Source: Rhizobium sp. RM (GTDB lineage: Bacteria > Pseudomonadota > Alphaproteobacteria > Rhizobiales > Rhizobiaceae). From it: 64,000 nt of DNA. The stretch is from NCBI RefSeq assembly GCF_013390595.1, contig NZ_JACAWV010000008.1, positions 620,001 through 684,000 on the forward strand, in the 5' to 3' direction. Under the pieces are notes generated by a model that saw only the letters and a program-made list of their open reading frames with translations, ran no database searches and was not told the origin of the DNA. Shown here piece by piece: positions 27,523 to 36,287 of the stretch (position 1 is the first letter of the stretch; each line of letters opens with the position of its first letter). The translations under genes were made by a program, and so were the position numbers.

Positions 27523-28323
27523 ATGTTCAAGCCATCAGTGGCCGTCGCCGCTTGTGTTCTATCGTTTTTTGCCGTCGGCAATGCCCAAGCCGAAGGCTGG
27601 TTTTCCGGCGACTGGTATCTGAAACTCGGCGGTGCCGGATTTACGGCGCCGAAGTATCAGGGCGATAACAAGAACGAATTCGGTTTTTCGCCGATCATCT
27701 CTCTCGGCCGCGCCGGGCAGGGAGCACGTTTCACTTCTCGCAACGACAGCGCGTCGATTTCGCTGCTGGACAACGGCCCTATCAGCGCAGGTCTTGCCGG
27801 ACGTCTGATCTCACCGCGTGATGATGGCGATTCTGCCGATCTCAAGGGCATGCGGCGCATCAAGCGCGGCGGCGAGCTTGGCGGTTTCGCCGAAGCCTAT
27901 CCGACAGACTGGCTGCGCATCCGCGGCGAAGCGCGTCAGGGTATTCGCAGCCACAGTGGCGTTGTTGCCGACCTTTCTGCCGACGTTTTCACTGATCTCG
28001 CGCCCGGCATCCAGATTTCTGCCGGTCCGCGCGCAACATGGGTCAGCAAGAAGTACAATGAGCGGTATTACGGCGTCACCGCCGAACAGACGGCAGCCGG
28101 TGCGCCTTCGCCCTACAGCCCAAATGGCGGTCTGCATTCCGTTGGTGTCGGTGCGGCAATCACCTGGAAGGTCACAGAGAATGCCGAAGTCGGCTCCTTT
28201 GCCGAATATCGTCGTTTGACCGGCGATGCTGCCGACAGCACGTTGGTCAGCGAGCGCGGGTCGCGCAACCAGTTTATCGTTGGTGTTCAGGCAAGCTACA
28301 AGTTCGGCTTCTCGCTGCCCTGA
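27523..28323 (+). CDS. MipA/OmpV family outer membrane protein (266 aa)
   Basis: Signal peptide VAVAACVLSFFAVGNAQA, then a beta-strand-rich barrel: DWYLKLGGAGFTAPKYQGD, FGFSPIISLGR, VGVGAAITWKVTENAEVGSF and a terminal strand ending SYKFGFSLP. This matches the MipA/OmpV family. Members act as scaffolding or porin-like outer membrane proteins. The specific role here is unknown. A terminator follows 23 bases after the stop. Confidence 0.9.
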   Translation: MFKPSVAVAACVLSFFAVGNAQAEGWFSGDWYLKLGGAGFTAPKYQGDNKNEFGFSPIISLGRAGQGARFTSRNDSASISLLDNGPISAGLAGRLISPRDDGDSADLKGMRRIKRGGELGGFAEAYPTDWLRIRGEARQGIRSHSGVVADLSADVFTDLAPGIQISAGPRATWVSKKYNERYYGVTAEQTAAGAPSPYSPNGGLHSVGVGAAITWKVTENAEVGSFAEYRRLTGDAADSTLVSERGSRNQFIVGVQASYKFGFSLP

Positions 28324-28346
28324 TCCGACGACATCATTGTTATTCA

Positions 28347-28386
28347 AAAGGCTCCGCAGCGTTCAGCGCTGCGGAGCCTTTCTTTT
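28347..28386 (+). terminator. Terminator after the MipA gene
   Basis: AAAGGCTCCGCAGCG (28347-28361) and CGCTGCGGAGCCTTT (28367-28381) form a 15-bp stem, followed by CTTTTT. Confidence 0.93.
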
Positions 28387-28467
28387 TCCGCCTAGCACAC
28401 CATTGTTCGGGCTCTGCTGCATCTGAAAAAGATTCCGCTTTTCGGGCCGATGCTGTAGAACCGATCC

Positions 28468-29421
28468 ATGGTTCATCACAGCGATTTGTCAGGCCGCGTT
28501 TCGGACGCGCCATCCAACAATTGGGTTTACCGGATCTTGCCGCGAACCCTCTGGCCCTATGCGCAATTGGCACGGTGGGATCGTCCCATCGGCTGGCAAC
28601 TTCTGATGTGGCCATGCTTCTGGTCAGCCGCGCTCGCGGCCAATGTTGCGGCGCAGACCGGAACCTTTTCCTGGGGCACGTTGCTTTATCATCTCGCCCT
28701 GTTCTTCATCGGTTCGGTCGCGATGCGCGGGGCTGGCTGCACCTACAATGATCTGGTCGACCACAAGATCGATATGGCTGTGGCGCGTACCCGTTCTAGA
28801 CCGTTACCATCAGGCCGGGTCAGCCGGATGCAGGCCAAGGTCTTCATCGTGCTGCAGGCGCTGGCGGGGCTGGTTGTGCTCCTTCAGTTCAACACATTCG
28901 CCATTGCTGCAGGCCTGTTTTCCCTCGTCTTCGTGATGATTTATCCCTTCGCCAAGCGCTTCACCAACTGGCCGCAATTCTTCCTTGGTCTGGCGTTCAG
29001 TTGGGGTGCGTTGATGGGGTGGGCCGGACAATTCGCCTCGCTCGACTGGCCGCCTGTGCTGCTTTATGTCGGCGCCATTGTCTGGACGATCGGTTATGAC
29101 ACAATTTATGCGCATCAGGACAAGGAAGACGACACCGCTGTCGGCATCGGCTCAACGGCGTTGTTGTTCGGGGACAGGACACATGGCTGGCTGGTCTTTC
29201 TTTATGGCACAGCCCTTGTCTGCCTCTTTTTGTCGTTCTGGATGGCCGGCGTTAACATCCTCGCTTTCAGCGGACTTGCCGTCGCTGCGCTGATGTTGTT
29301 CCGACAGGTATGGGTACTGGATATCGACAACGTGGCACAGTGCCTGTCGCTGTTCAAATCCAACAATCGCGTCGGCGCGCTGGTTTTTGCCGGCCTTGTC
29401 CTGCCGCTTCTTCTGGCCTGA
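28468..29421 (+). CDS. ubiA: 4-hydroxybenzoate polyprenyltransferase (317 aa)
   Basis: Integral membrane prenyltransferase that attaches the polyprenyl tail to 4-hydroxybenzoate in ubiquinone synthesis. The first Asp-rich motif is NDLVDHKIDMAVARTRSRPL and the second is YDTIYAHQDKEDD. Several hydrophobic helices follow each motif. The tail donor is probably the product of the polyprenyl synthase encoded at 7880-8896. Confidence 0.95.
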   Translation: MVHHSDLSGRVSDAPSNNWVYRILPRTLWPYAQLARWDRPIGWQLLMWPCFWSAALAANVAAQTGTFSWGTLLYHLALFFIGSVAMRGAGCTYNDLVDHKIDMAVARTRSRPLPSGRVSRMQAKVFIVLQALAGLVVLLQFNTFAIAAGLFSLVFVMIYPFAKRFTNWPQFFLGLAFSWGALMGWAGQFASLDWPPVLLYVGAIVWTIGYDTIYAHQDKEDDTAVGIGSTALLFGDRTHGWLVFLYGTALVCLFLSFWMAGVNILAFSGLAVAALMLFRQVWVLDIDNVAQCLSLFKSNNRVGALVFAGLVLPLLLA

Positions 29422-29446
29422 CACGCAATCTATTGCCCAAACAAAA

Positions 29447-29480
29447 AGCCCGGCCGCGTTATCCGCGCCGGGCTGTTGTC
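29447..29480. terminator. Terminator between ubiA and the DUF6101 gene
   Basis: AGCCCGGC (29447-29454) pairs with GCCGGGCT (29467-29474), with extra pairing inside. A residues precede it and TGTTGT follows. It lies between convergent genes and may serve both. Confidence 0.75.
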
Positions 29481-29497
29481 CTCCTAGAAACTGGAGC

Positions 29498-30064
29498 TTA
29501 GTTGCGAGCGATGATTTCCTTGCCCTCGATCTTCATGCGCATGCCGAGCGATCCGGTCGAGCGGCGTACGAGGAAGCGTGGGCGACGCTCTGCAAAGTAG
29601 GAGTGGCGGCGACGGGGACGGGCGTTTTTCGTCCGGACCTTGCCAAGATGTTCTTCCAGGGGACGGGCAACGCCATCGGCTTCAACCATCAGCATGGGAA
29701 TACGATAGGCTTCCGACCAGCTGCGCCAATCGGCAGCGATATCGCAGAGGTCGTGCGCCACCAGCAAGGGGATGCACAGATCGGGATCGTCGTGGTGAAG
29801 TTCCAGCGTGACTGTAACTTGACCGTCGCCATGGTCGATGGCGCGGGCGGCAACGCCCTTGAATGCGCGGGCCGGTAGGGCGAAAGACAGTGGCAGGCCA
29901 CTGGAGGAAAGCGTCTTGCGCATGACCGCGCCGCGCTCATCGAGCGTTACAGCGACATCGGCCGAGCCTTGTCCCTTGCCATAGGTGACCTGTTGCGGAA
30001 ACCGCGCGGGATCGACTCTCAGTGTGGCGACGGCCCAGTCGGGCTTAAGAACGGTCTTGGTCAT
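29498..30064 (-). CDS. DUF6101 family protein (188 aa)
   Basis: A soluble protein with LPARAFKGVAARAIDHGDGQ, VTVTLELHHDDPDLCIPLLV and ADWRSWSEAYRIPMLMVEADG. The tail is basic (RRRHSYFAERRPRFLVRR) and ends EGKEIIARN. This matches the DUF6101 family common in Rhizobiales. The function is not known. The last part is strongly positively charged, which could suit nucleic-acid or membrane contact, but that is speculation. Confidence 0.85.
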   Translation of the reverse strand: MTKTVLKPDWAVATLRVDPARFPQQVTYGKGQGSADVAVTLDERGAVMRKTLSSSGLPLSFALPARAFKGVAARAIDHGDGQVTVTLELHHDDPDLCIPLLVAHDLCDIAADWRSWSEAYRIPMLMVEADGVARPLEEHLGKVRTKNARPRRRHSYFAERRPRFLVRRSTGSLGMRMKIEGKEIIARN

Positions 30065-30368
30065 GTTTATTCTACCCTTGTTTTACCTGAGAGCCGGTTT
30101 CCGGTCTTCTCATCGGGACTTTTTCGTCCTCTGATATGGTCAAGATAGACCGCCGCTGTTCGAGACTGCTTAAAAATCGCGGTTAAGAAAACTTTGCATT
30201 CCCAAATGGTTAGCAAAACGCACCAAGGCATGGTTTCGAACGGGTAAAGCAAATCGAGACAATGCGGCTTTTTCAGCGCGCAGGACTGGATCAAGCTACG
30301 GGCAAGGCGAAGCCTGCATGGTGCCATCGGGCTTGCCCTGCGCATGCAGCACTTTCTGGAGTTTTTCG
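30065..30368. other. Divergent intergenic region between the DUF6101 and DUF1217 genes
   Basis: About 300 bases holding both promoters. A TTAA-N9-TTAA pair (in GCTTAAAAATCGCGGTTAAG) resembles a CtrA box but has the wrong spacing (N7 expected), so I do not call it. No gene or terminator is visible. Confidence 0.35.
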
Positions 30369-32804
30369 ATGGTATCGACCTATCTCAGCTACGACCTTAT
30401 CAATCGCGATATGAAGGCGAGTCTTTCACGCGTGTCGCAGCAGGCGATGATCGAACGGCAGACGAATTACTACAAGGAAAACATCGGCAAGGTCACAAGT
30501 GTCGATGAATTTCTCGATGACTATCAGCTGTATTCCTACGCCATGGATGCCTTCGGTCTGGGCGAAATGACCTATGCCAAGGCCTTCATGAAAAAGGTTC
30601 TGGAAAGCGATCTGAACGACGACAACAGCTTCGCCAACAAGTTGACCGATGAGCGTTACCGAGACTTTGCCGCTGCATTCAACTTTACGCAATCGACGGC
30701 TTCCGTGCAGTCCGATGCGCAGCTGGACAAGCTGATCGGCCTATATGACACATCGATTTCGGATCTGGACAACAGCCTTTCCGAGGAGACCCGTTATTAC
30801 AAGTCGATGATGGGAACGGTGACGAATGTCGATCAGGTCCTGCGCAACGATAGACTTCGCGCTTACGTCTTCCAGGTTTTTGATATCGACGAAGCGACCT
30901 ATTCTTACTCTCATATCAAGGGTCTGATGACGAGCGACGTCGATGATCCCGACAGCTATCTCAATCAGAAATACGATGCTGCCTATTCGGATGCCGTCAC
31001 AAAATTGACCACCAAGAGTAACATCGAACTGCATGCCCAGGTGACGTCCCGAATTGAAGCAATCGATACGGAGTTGCAGGACGCGACGTTGACGACCGAA
31101 GAGCGGGCCGCGCTTGAGGAAGAGAAAACCACCCGTCAGGATCAGCTAACCCAGCTCGAATCAGTTCTGCCGCCGCAGGACGAATGGGAGACGACGCTTG
31201 CTGCAATCAAGGCGGAACAGTCGAAACTGAATAGCATCGTCACGCAATACAACAATATGGCGAAGCTCGCCGAGGCCTTCGAATTCAACAATGACGGCAC
31301 GGTTGCTGCGGGTGGCGCGCAGACCGCTGAAAACCTCAGCAGCTTGGTGGACACCTATCTGACCAGCGCGCCGCGTGTGACGCCCACAGTCGCCACGCTG
31401 AACCGTGACTACTTCGAATCCAAGATCGGCTCGATCACCTCGGTTGATGAGCTTGTCGCGGACACCAGGATGTTGGCCTACATCAGGACGGCTTTCGATC
31501 TCAACGATATGACGATCGTTACCGCCACGATCAAAAACATTCTGACGAGCGACCTGAGTGATCCAGACAATTACATCGCGAAGATCGGCAAGAATGACGA
31601 GCGCTACCTTGCGCTCAGGAACGCCTTCAATTTCCAGACGGATGGCACGCTCGCCGCAGGCGATGTTCCCCAGTCTGTGACGCAGACGGCAGCCACCACC
31701 AACGGCTACATGGTCCATTATAACGACAAGGACGATGAAGCGGACGTAAAGGCTCTCAACCTGTTCAAGAGCGATATTGCGAGCGTGACATCGGTCAAGG
31801 ATTTCCTCAACAGCAGCGCAGTTTACGATTACGCCCTCAAGGCCGTTGGTCTTGACCCAGATACGGTCCGGCCTGCCGACATTCGCAAGGTGCTGACAAG
31901 CGATCTGCAGGACAAGAAGAGTTATGTCTATACGCTCAAGGACGAGCGTTATGTAAAGCTGGCGGAACTGTTCAATTTCAAATCGGATGGGACTGTCGGC
32001 TCTCCGGTGATGGCCCAGTCTCAGATTGAAATGCAGACCATGTCCGCCGACTATATCACGAAGAAGTCCACTTTCGGGACGGAAGCGGACAAGACAGCGG
32101 CGACAAAAGAGACGGAATATTTCACTGATGAAATGCAGAAAATTAAAACGCTCGATGAGTTTCTCGCAAATGACCGGCTGACGAAGCTCGCGATGGAATC
32201 GCTTGGCATCGATCCTGAAAGCGTGACGAAAGAACAACTGGAAAAGATGTTCACGTCCGATCTCGATGATCCGGACAGCTATCTCAACAAGGAAATGGAC
32301 CCGGTCTTCCGCCGTCTTGTGACAGCCTTCAACTTCGATACTGAGGGCAACCTGTTGCGTGAGGACCGCAGTTCGATCCAGACGCGCCGCGGACTTTACG
32401 AGACGCTCGACAACTACCTGCAGCAAACGCTCGAAACGCAGGCGGGTGAAGACAATGCCGGTGTGCGACTGGCGCTTTATTTCCAGCGCATTGCCGCCGA
32501 TACCACGTCCTATTATTCGATCCTGGCGGACACCGCGCTTCAGGAATTTGTAAACACCACCTTCGGCATTCCCGACGAGATGGCGAATGCAGACGTGGAT
32601 ACGCAGGTCACGATGATGAAGAAGTACTTCGACATCGAGGACTTCCAGGACCCGGATCAGGTCAAGAAACTGATTTCCCGCTTCACCGTCATGTACGACA
32701 GCGAACAGAATACCAGCGATCCGATCCTGACGCTGTTCAGTGGCGGTTCGGTCGGTATCAGCGCCGACACGCTGCTCGCGGTTGCCACCCTGAGAGGCAG
32801 GTAA
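30369..32804 (+). CDS. DUF1217 repeat protein (811 aa)
   Basis: The protein is built from at least five copies of a DUF1217 unit, each with a region like ILTSDLSDPDNYIAKI followed by an ERYLALRNAFNF-type helix. Other copies read VLESDLNDDNSF, LMTSDVDDPDSY, VLTSDLQDKKSY and MFTSDLDDPDSY. A sixth, more divergent unit lies near the C-terminus. DUF1217 proteins in rhizobia are usually linked to the flagellar gene cluster. No flagellar gene is in this window and this copy is much longer than a single-unit protein. ATG 30369 has GGAG 8 bases upstream; the frame is open from 30318. Confidence 0.85.
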   Translation: MVSTYLSYDLINRDMKASLSRVSQQAMIERQTNYYKENIGKVTSVDEFLDDYQLYSYAMDAFGLGEMTYAKAFMKKVLESDLNDDNSFANKLTDERYRDFAAAFNFTQSTASVQSDAQLDKLIGLYDTSISDLDNSLSEETRYYKSMMGTVTNVDQVLRNDRLRAYVFQVFDIDEATYSYSHIKGLMTSDVDDPDSYLNQKYDAAYSDAVTKLTTKSNIELHAQVTSRIEAIDTELQDATLTTEERAALEEEKTTRQDQLTQLESVLPPQDEWETTLAAIKAEQSKLNSIVTQYNNMAKLAEAFEFNNDGTVAAGGAQTAENLSSLVDTYLTSAPRVTPTVATLNRDYFESKIGSITSVDELVADTRMLAYIRTAFDLNDMTIVTATIKNILTSDLSDPDNYIAKIGKNDERYLALRNAFNFQTDGTLAAGDVPQSVTQTAATTNGYMVHYNDKDDEADVKALNLFKSDIASVTSVKDFLNSSAVYDYALKAVGLDPDTVRPADIRKVLTSDLQDKKSYVYTLKDERYVKLAELFNFKSDGTVGSPVMAQSQIEMQTMSADYITKKSTFGTEADKTAATKETEYFTDEMQKIKTLDEFLANDRLTKLAMESLGIDPESVTKEQLEKMFTSDLDDPDSYLNKEMDPVFRRLVTAFNFDTEGNLLREDRSSIQTRRGLYETLDNYLQQTLETQAGEDNAGVRLALYFQRIAADTTSYYSILADTALQEFVNTTFGIPDEMANADVDTQVTMMKKYFDIEDFQDPDQVKKLISRFTVMYDSEQNTSDPILTLFSGGSVGISADTLLAVATLRGR

Positions 32805-32831
32805 GCCAGGCAATAATCCGGTTTTGGCCGC

Positions 32832-34265
32832 TTACCTGGCGGCCAGAACCTTGCCGGGGTTCATGATGCCTGCCGGATCGAACGCGAACTTGATGCGCCG
32901 CATCAGATCCATTTCAATGCCGGGACGGATCGAGGCAAGTTCATCACGCTTCAATTGTCCGATGCCATGTTCTGCCGAGATCGAGCCATTCAGCGACAGA
33001 ACGATGCCGTGAACGATTTCGTTCATCTCATGCCAGCGGTTGAGGAACTCGGCCTTGTCAGCTCCAACCGGCTGAGAAATGTTGTAGTGAATGTTGCCAT
33101 CACCGAGATGACCAAAAGCGCAGATGCGTGCTCCTGGTATGGCTGCCATGACAGCCTCTCCGGCTGTCGTCATGAAGTCCGGGATTTTGGAAACCGGCAC
33201 GGAAACATCGTGCTTGATCGATCCACCTTCGGGTTTTTGCGCATCCGACATGCTTTCGCGCATGTGCCACAGGGCCTGTCTTTGCGCCTCGGATGATGCA
33301 ATCACCGCATCCTGAACCAGTCCGGCCTCAAAACCCTGCTCAAGCAGCGTCTGCATCATCGTCTCCGCCGTATCGGCCGAATCCGAGGTGGAAATATCAA
33401 TCAGCGTGTACCATTCATGGGCGCTTTCCAGCGGATCGCGAACGCCAGGAATATGTTTGGCAGTAAATTCCACGCCAATGCGCGGCATCAACTCAAAACC
33501 GGTCAGGGCCGTGCCGCACAGATTGGACGCCATTTCGAAAAGCTTGAGCGCGTCTTCGGTGGATTGCAGACCGGCAAACGCCACCTGATGACCGAGCGGT
33601 GTGGGGAAAAGCCTGAGAACCGCACCAGTGATGACACCGAGCGTACCTTCCGATCCGATGAACAGATCGCGCAGATCGTAGCCTGTATTGTCCTTCTTCA
33701 ACCGACGAAGGCCATTCCAGATTTCACCGGTCGGCAAAACGACCTCCAGCCCGAGGCAGAGGTTGCGCATGTTGCCATAAGCCAGAACCGCTGTACCGCC
33801 GGCATTGGTCGCCAGATTGCCCCCGATCCGGCACGACCCCTGCGAGCCAAGCGAAAGCGGGAAGATGCGGTTGACCTTTTCCGCGGCTTTGTGAATTTCC
33901 TCCAGAATGCAGCCGGCATCGGCGACAATGACATTGGCAACCGGATCGATGTCGCGAATACGGTTCATCCGCTCAAGAGACAGGATGATGTCGGTTCCGT
34001 CTTCTCGCGGTGTCTGTCCGCCAACCAGTCCCGTGTTGCCGGTCTGCGGGACGATTGGCGTACCCGTCTCGCTCGCCAGTTTCATGATGGCGGCCACTTC
34101 CTCCGTCGAGCCCGGCTTCAACAGGAGCGGCGACGCACCGTGATAGAGGCCTCGGTTTTCCACAAGACGCGGCGCAATTTCCGCTTCGTCGCGGATTGCG
34201 TTCTTTTCTCCGACAATGGCGATGAAACGGTCGAGGACGGCATTGGAGAGGGCAGAAGCGGTCAT
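32832..34265 (-). CDS. FAD-binding oxidase/dehydrogenase (477 aa)
   Basis: Member of the GlcD/VAO flavoprotein family. The FAD-binding PP loop is PQTGNTGLVGGQTP, followed by SLGSQGSCRIGGNLATNAGG and the loop LRDLFIGSEGTLGVITGAVL. The C-terminal half ends in HLGDGNIHYN and SISAEHGIGQLKRDEL. This fits D-2-hydroxyacid (lactate, glycolate or 2-hydroxyglutarate) dehydrogenases; the substrate cannot be told from sequence. The gene is followed upstream by the Sua5-type gene on the same strand. Confidence 0.92.
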   Translation of the reverse strand: MTASALSNAVLDRFIAIVGEKNAIRDEAEIAPRLVENRGLYHGASPLLLKPGSTEEVAAIMKLASETGTPIVPQTGNTGLVGGQTPREDGTDIILSLERMNRIRDIDPVANVIVADAGCILEEIHKAAEKVNRIFPLSLGSQGSCRIGGNLATNAGGTAVLAYGNMRNLCLGLEVVLPTGEIWNGLRRLKKDNTGYDLRDLFIGSEGTLGVITGAVLRLFPTPLGHQVAFAGLQSTEDALKLFEMASNLCGTALTGFELMPRIGVEFTAKHIPGVRDPLESAHEWYTLIDISTSDSADTAETMMQTLLEQGFEAGLVQDAVIASSEAQRQALWHMRESMSDAQKPEGGSIKHDVSVPVSKIPDFMTTAGEAVMAAIPGARICAFGHLGDGNIHYNISQPVGADKAEFLNRWHEMNEIVHGIVLSLNGSISAEHGIGQLKRDELASIRPGIEMDLMRRIKFAFDPAGIMNPGKVLAAR

Positions 34266-34298
34266 TGGCGTCTCTTTGGGATTGGTGGCTGGGGAGGG

Positions 34299-35276
34299 TT
34301 ATGGTCTGGGGGCGGCGGCCCGTGAAAGGCGGTCATTGATCGCCTCACCAAGACCGTTGTTGGGGATGGTCGTAACGGCAATGCTGTCAGCGCCACTCGC
34401 ATCGGCCGCTTTAAGATAGTCGAAAAGATTGGCCGCCGCTTCGGCCAGATCGCCGGACGGGCTGAGGTCAAGGACGATCCGCGCCTTATCCTCGCCATTG
34501 ACGGCATGGCCTCCGAAACGGATCAGCGCCTCGTCTGGGGTGACGGATAATGCGCCGAGCCTGACGGCTGCCCCTGGGGCGTAGTGGGATGCAAGCATAC
34601 CGGGCGCCTCGATCGCTGCGGACGCTTGCCCGGGGCGCTCAAGTTCGGCTCCGGCGACACGTTCGATGTCCTCGGTAACGACGCCTCCGGGACGAAGCAG
34701 CCTGATCCGGCCATCCGCCTCCACTTTGACAATCGTGGATTCGACACCGACGGCAGCCGCGCCGCCATCGAGAATGAGATTGATCTTGCTACCAAGATCG
34801 GCTTCGACATGTGCTGCACTTGTCGGGCTGATCTTGCCGGAACTGTTGGCGCTTGGCGCCGCCAGAGGTCTGTCGAAATGGCGTATCAGGTCACCGGCAA
34901 AACCCTGCGGTACACGCACGCCGACCGTATCGAGACCGGCGGTTGCCAGAGAGTGGATGCCGCTTGCCTGTTTCAGTGGCAGAACCAGCGTCAGCGGTCC
35001 TGGCCAGAAGGCTTCGGCGAGTTTGCGGGACGTGACGTCGAAGATTGCGTAACGTTCGGCCATGGCAATGTCGGCCATGTGGCAGATCAGTGGGTTGAAT
35101 TGCGGTCGCCCCTTGGTCTCATAAATCCGTGCAATCGCGGCGGGATTGGTGGCATCGGCGGCAAGGCCGTAGACTGTTTCCGTGGGCAGTGCGATGGGCA
35201 TGCCGAGGGAAAGTTCTGCGACAGCTTCTTTGAGTGCTGTCTCCCGCTGGTGTTCGATATCGATGTGACGCGCCAT
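34299..35276 (-). CDS. Threonylcarbamoyl-AMP synthase, Sua5 type (325 aa)
   Basis: Makes threonylcarbamoyl-AMP for the t6A modification at tRNA position 37. The YrdC domain is clear: GMPIALPTETVYGLAADATN, YETKGRPQFNPLICHMADI and SANSSGKISPTSAAHV. The extra C-terminal Sua5 domain (about residues 215-325) distinguishes it from short TsaC. ATG 35276 (MARHIDIEH) has AAAGGT 7 bases upstream; ATGs at 35282 and 35300 are alternatives. It lies 33 bases upstream of the FAD-oxidase gene and may be in one unit with it. Confidence 0.93.
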   Translation of the reverse strand: MARHIDIEHQRETALKEAVAELSLGMPIALPTETVYGLAADATNPAAIARIYETKGRPQFNPLICHMADIAMAERYAIFDVTSRKLAEAFWPGPLTLVLPLKQASGIHSLATAGLDTVGVRVPQGFAGDLIRHFDRPLAAPSANSSGKISPTSAAHVEADLGSKINLILDGGAAAVGVESTIVKVEADGRIRLLRPGGVVTEDIERVAGAELERPGQASAAIEAPGMLASHYAPGAAVRLGALSVTPDEALIRFGGHAVNGEDKARIVLDLSPSGDLAEAAANLFDYLKAADASGADSIAVTTIPNNGLGEAINDRLSRAAAPRP

Positions 35277-35353
35277 GTCCATACCTTTCACGGCGGTCAA
35301 TAGCGTATTTAAGGCAGGTATGGAAAGCGCTATCGCGGCTTTAAGGTCAGACC

Positions 35354-35962
35354 CTAGATCGCATTGATGATTTTGCGCATGTCATCCGACCGCGCGCCCA
35401 GCATCAGGACGTTTTTCAAGGCGATTTTAGGGTCATGGGTCTGGAACAGCAGGCCGTCGCGATGGAACGACTTGTTGATCGTTACGCTGCGATCCGGAAG
35501 TACGTCCATTGCAATGGCGAAGTACATGCGGGAATAACGCGCATCGATATTTTCGAAGAAATTGTCTGAGCCACTGAGTTCCGCAAAGAAATTGGCGAAA
35601 TAGAACGACCAGAGCACATGGCGTTGCGCATCGAAACTGGTTTTCGATGCGGTGACGTGACAGTAGCCGAGATGTGGTCGGTCATCGAGAAGATGATGGA
35701 ACACCATCTTGGGGAAGCGAATGGAATGGTGAAAGGCATTGAGACGGCTGTGCGTCGCGTCTGCGGCGGCTTCCAGCTTGCGCCCGGTTATTTCAGCCAC
35801 TTCAGTATGGCTGTAATAGGTCCGCTCTTTGGGCAGCCAGCGTTCTTCATAGCGGCTGATGCGTCCCGTACGGAGAAATTCTGAATGTGCGGTCTTCGAC
35901 CGTACCGGCGTTGTCGCGCGTTTGCTTGCATCAAAGTAGCGTATGCGTGTTGCCTTCTCCAC
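35354..35962 (-). CDS. Uncharacterised rhizobial protein (202 aa)
   Basis: I do not recognise a characterised family. The protein is basic at the N-terminus, with RNAFHHSIRFPKMVFHHLLD-type and SFYFANFFAELSGSDNFFEN aromatic-rich segments, and no membrane helix or signal peptide. GTG 35962 (VEKATRIRYFDASK) is chosen because GAGGG lies 8 bases upstream; a TTG at 35986 is an alternative. It is preceded by the gbcAB region in the opposite direction. Confidence 0.7.
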   Translation of the reverse strand: MEKATRIRYFDASKRATTPVRSKTAHSEFLRTGRISRYEERWLPKERTYYSHTEVAEITGRKLEAAADATHSRLNAFHHSIRFPKMVFHHLLDDRPHLGYCHVTASKTSFDAQRHVLWSFYFANFFAELSGSDNFFENIDARYSRMYFAIAMDVLPDRSVTINKSFHRDGLLFQTHDPKIALKNVLMLGARSDDMRKIINAI

Positions 35963-36287
35963 GGACCATACCCTCGTTGCCGCCAATATCCCACTGTAAA
36001 TTGGGGGATATTAATAGTCCGTTTCGGGGCAGGTGTCGTTTTTTAACGCTGAAAAGTCGCTTCGTGTGCCATATTGCGACGTGTTTGCCGATCGGAATAC
36101 CTGTCGGATTTCGCTGATAAATGGGCGCGCGACGACCAATATTCGATGTCGCAATTTGTCGCCAATGCGGAAGCCAATGTCGCTGTCTGCGCTCCTGCAA
36201 ATCTCTACCGGTGTTTAGATGCTTGGCATGTTCCCGCAGCCCGAATTTGCAGATGTCGGGCAGGGTGGATCGATCGAGGATGTGGCC
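35963..36287. other. Divergent intergenic region upstream of gbcA
   Basis: About 325 bases without a gene. ATTGCGAC (36073-36080) and GTCGCAAT (36148-36155) are an inverted pair 67 bases apart and could be half-sites of a regulator. An A/T-rich patch near 36000-36050 may hold a promoter. Starts of gbcA upstream of 36288 would shorten this region. Confidence 0.35.

Noticed and set aside
30170..30190. TTAA-N9-TTAA as a CtrA box before the DUF1217 gene
   Set aside because: CtrA needs a 7-base spacer.
31161..32813. 550-codon open frame on the minus strand opposite the DUF1217 gene
   Set aside because: Antisense shadow; the plus strand has the repeated DUF1217 units and a ribosome-binding site.
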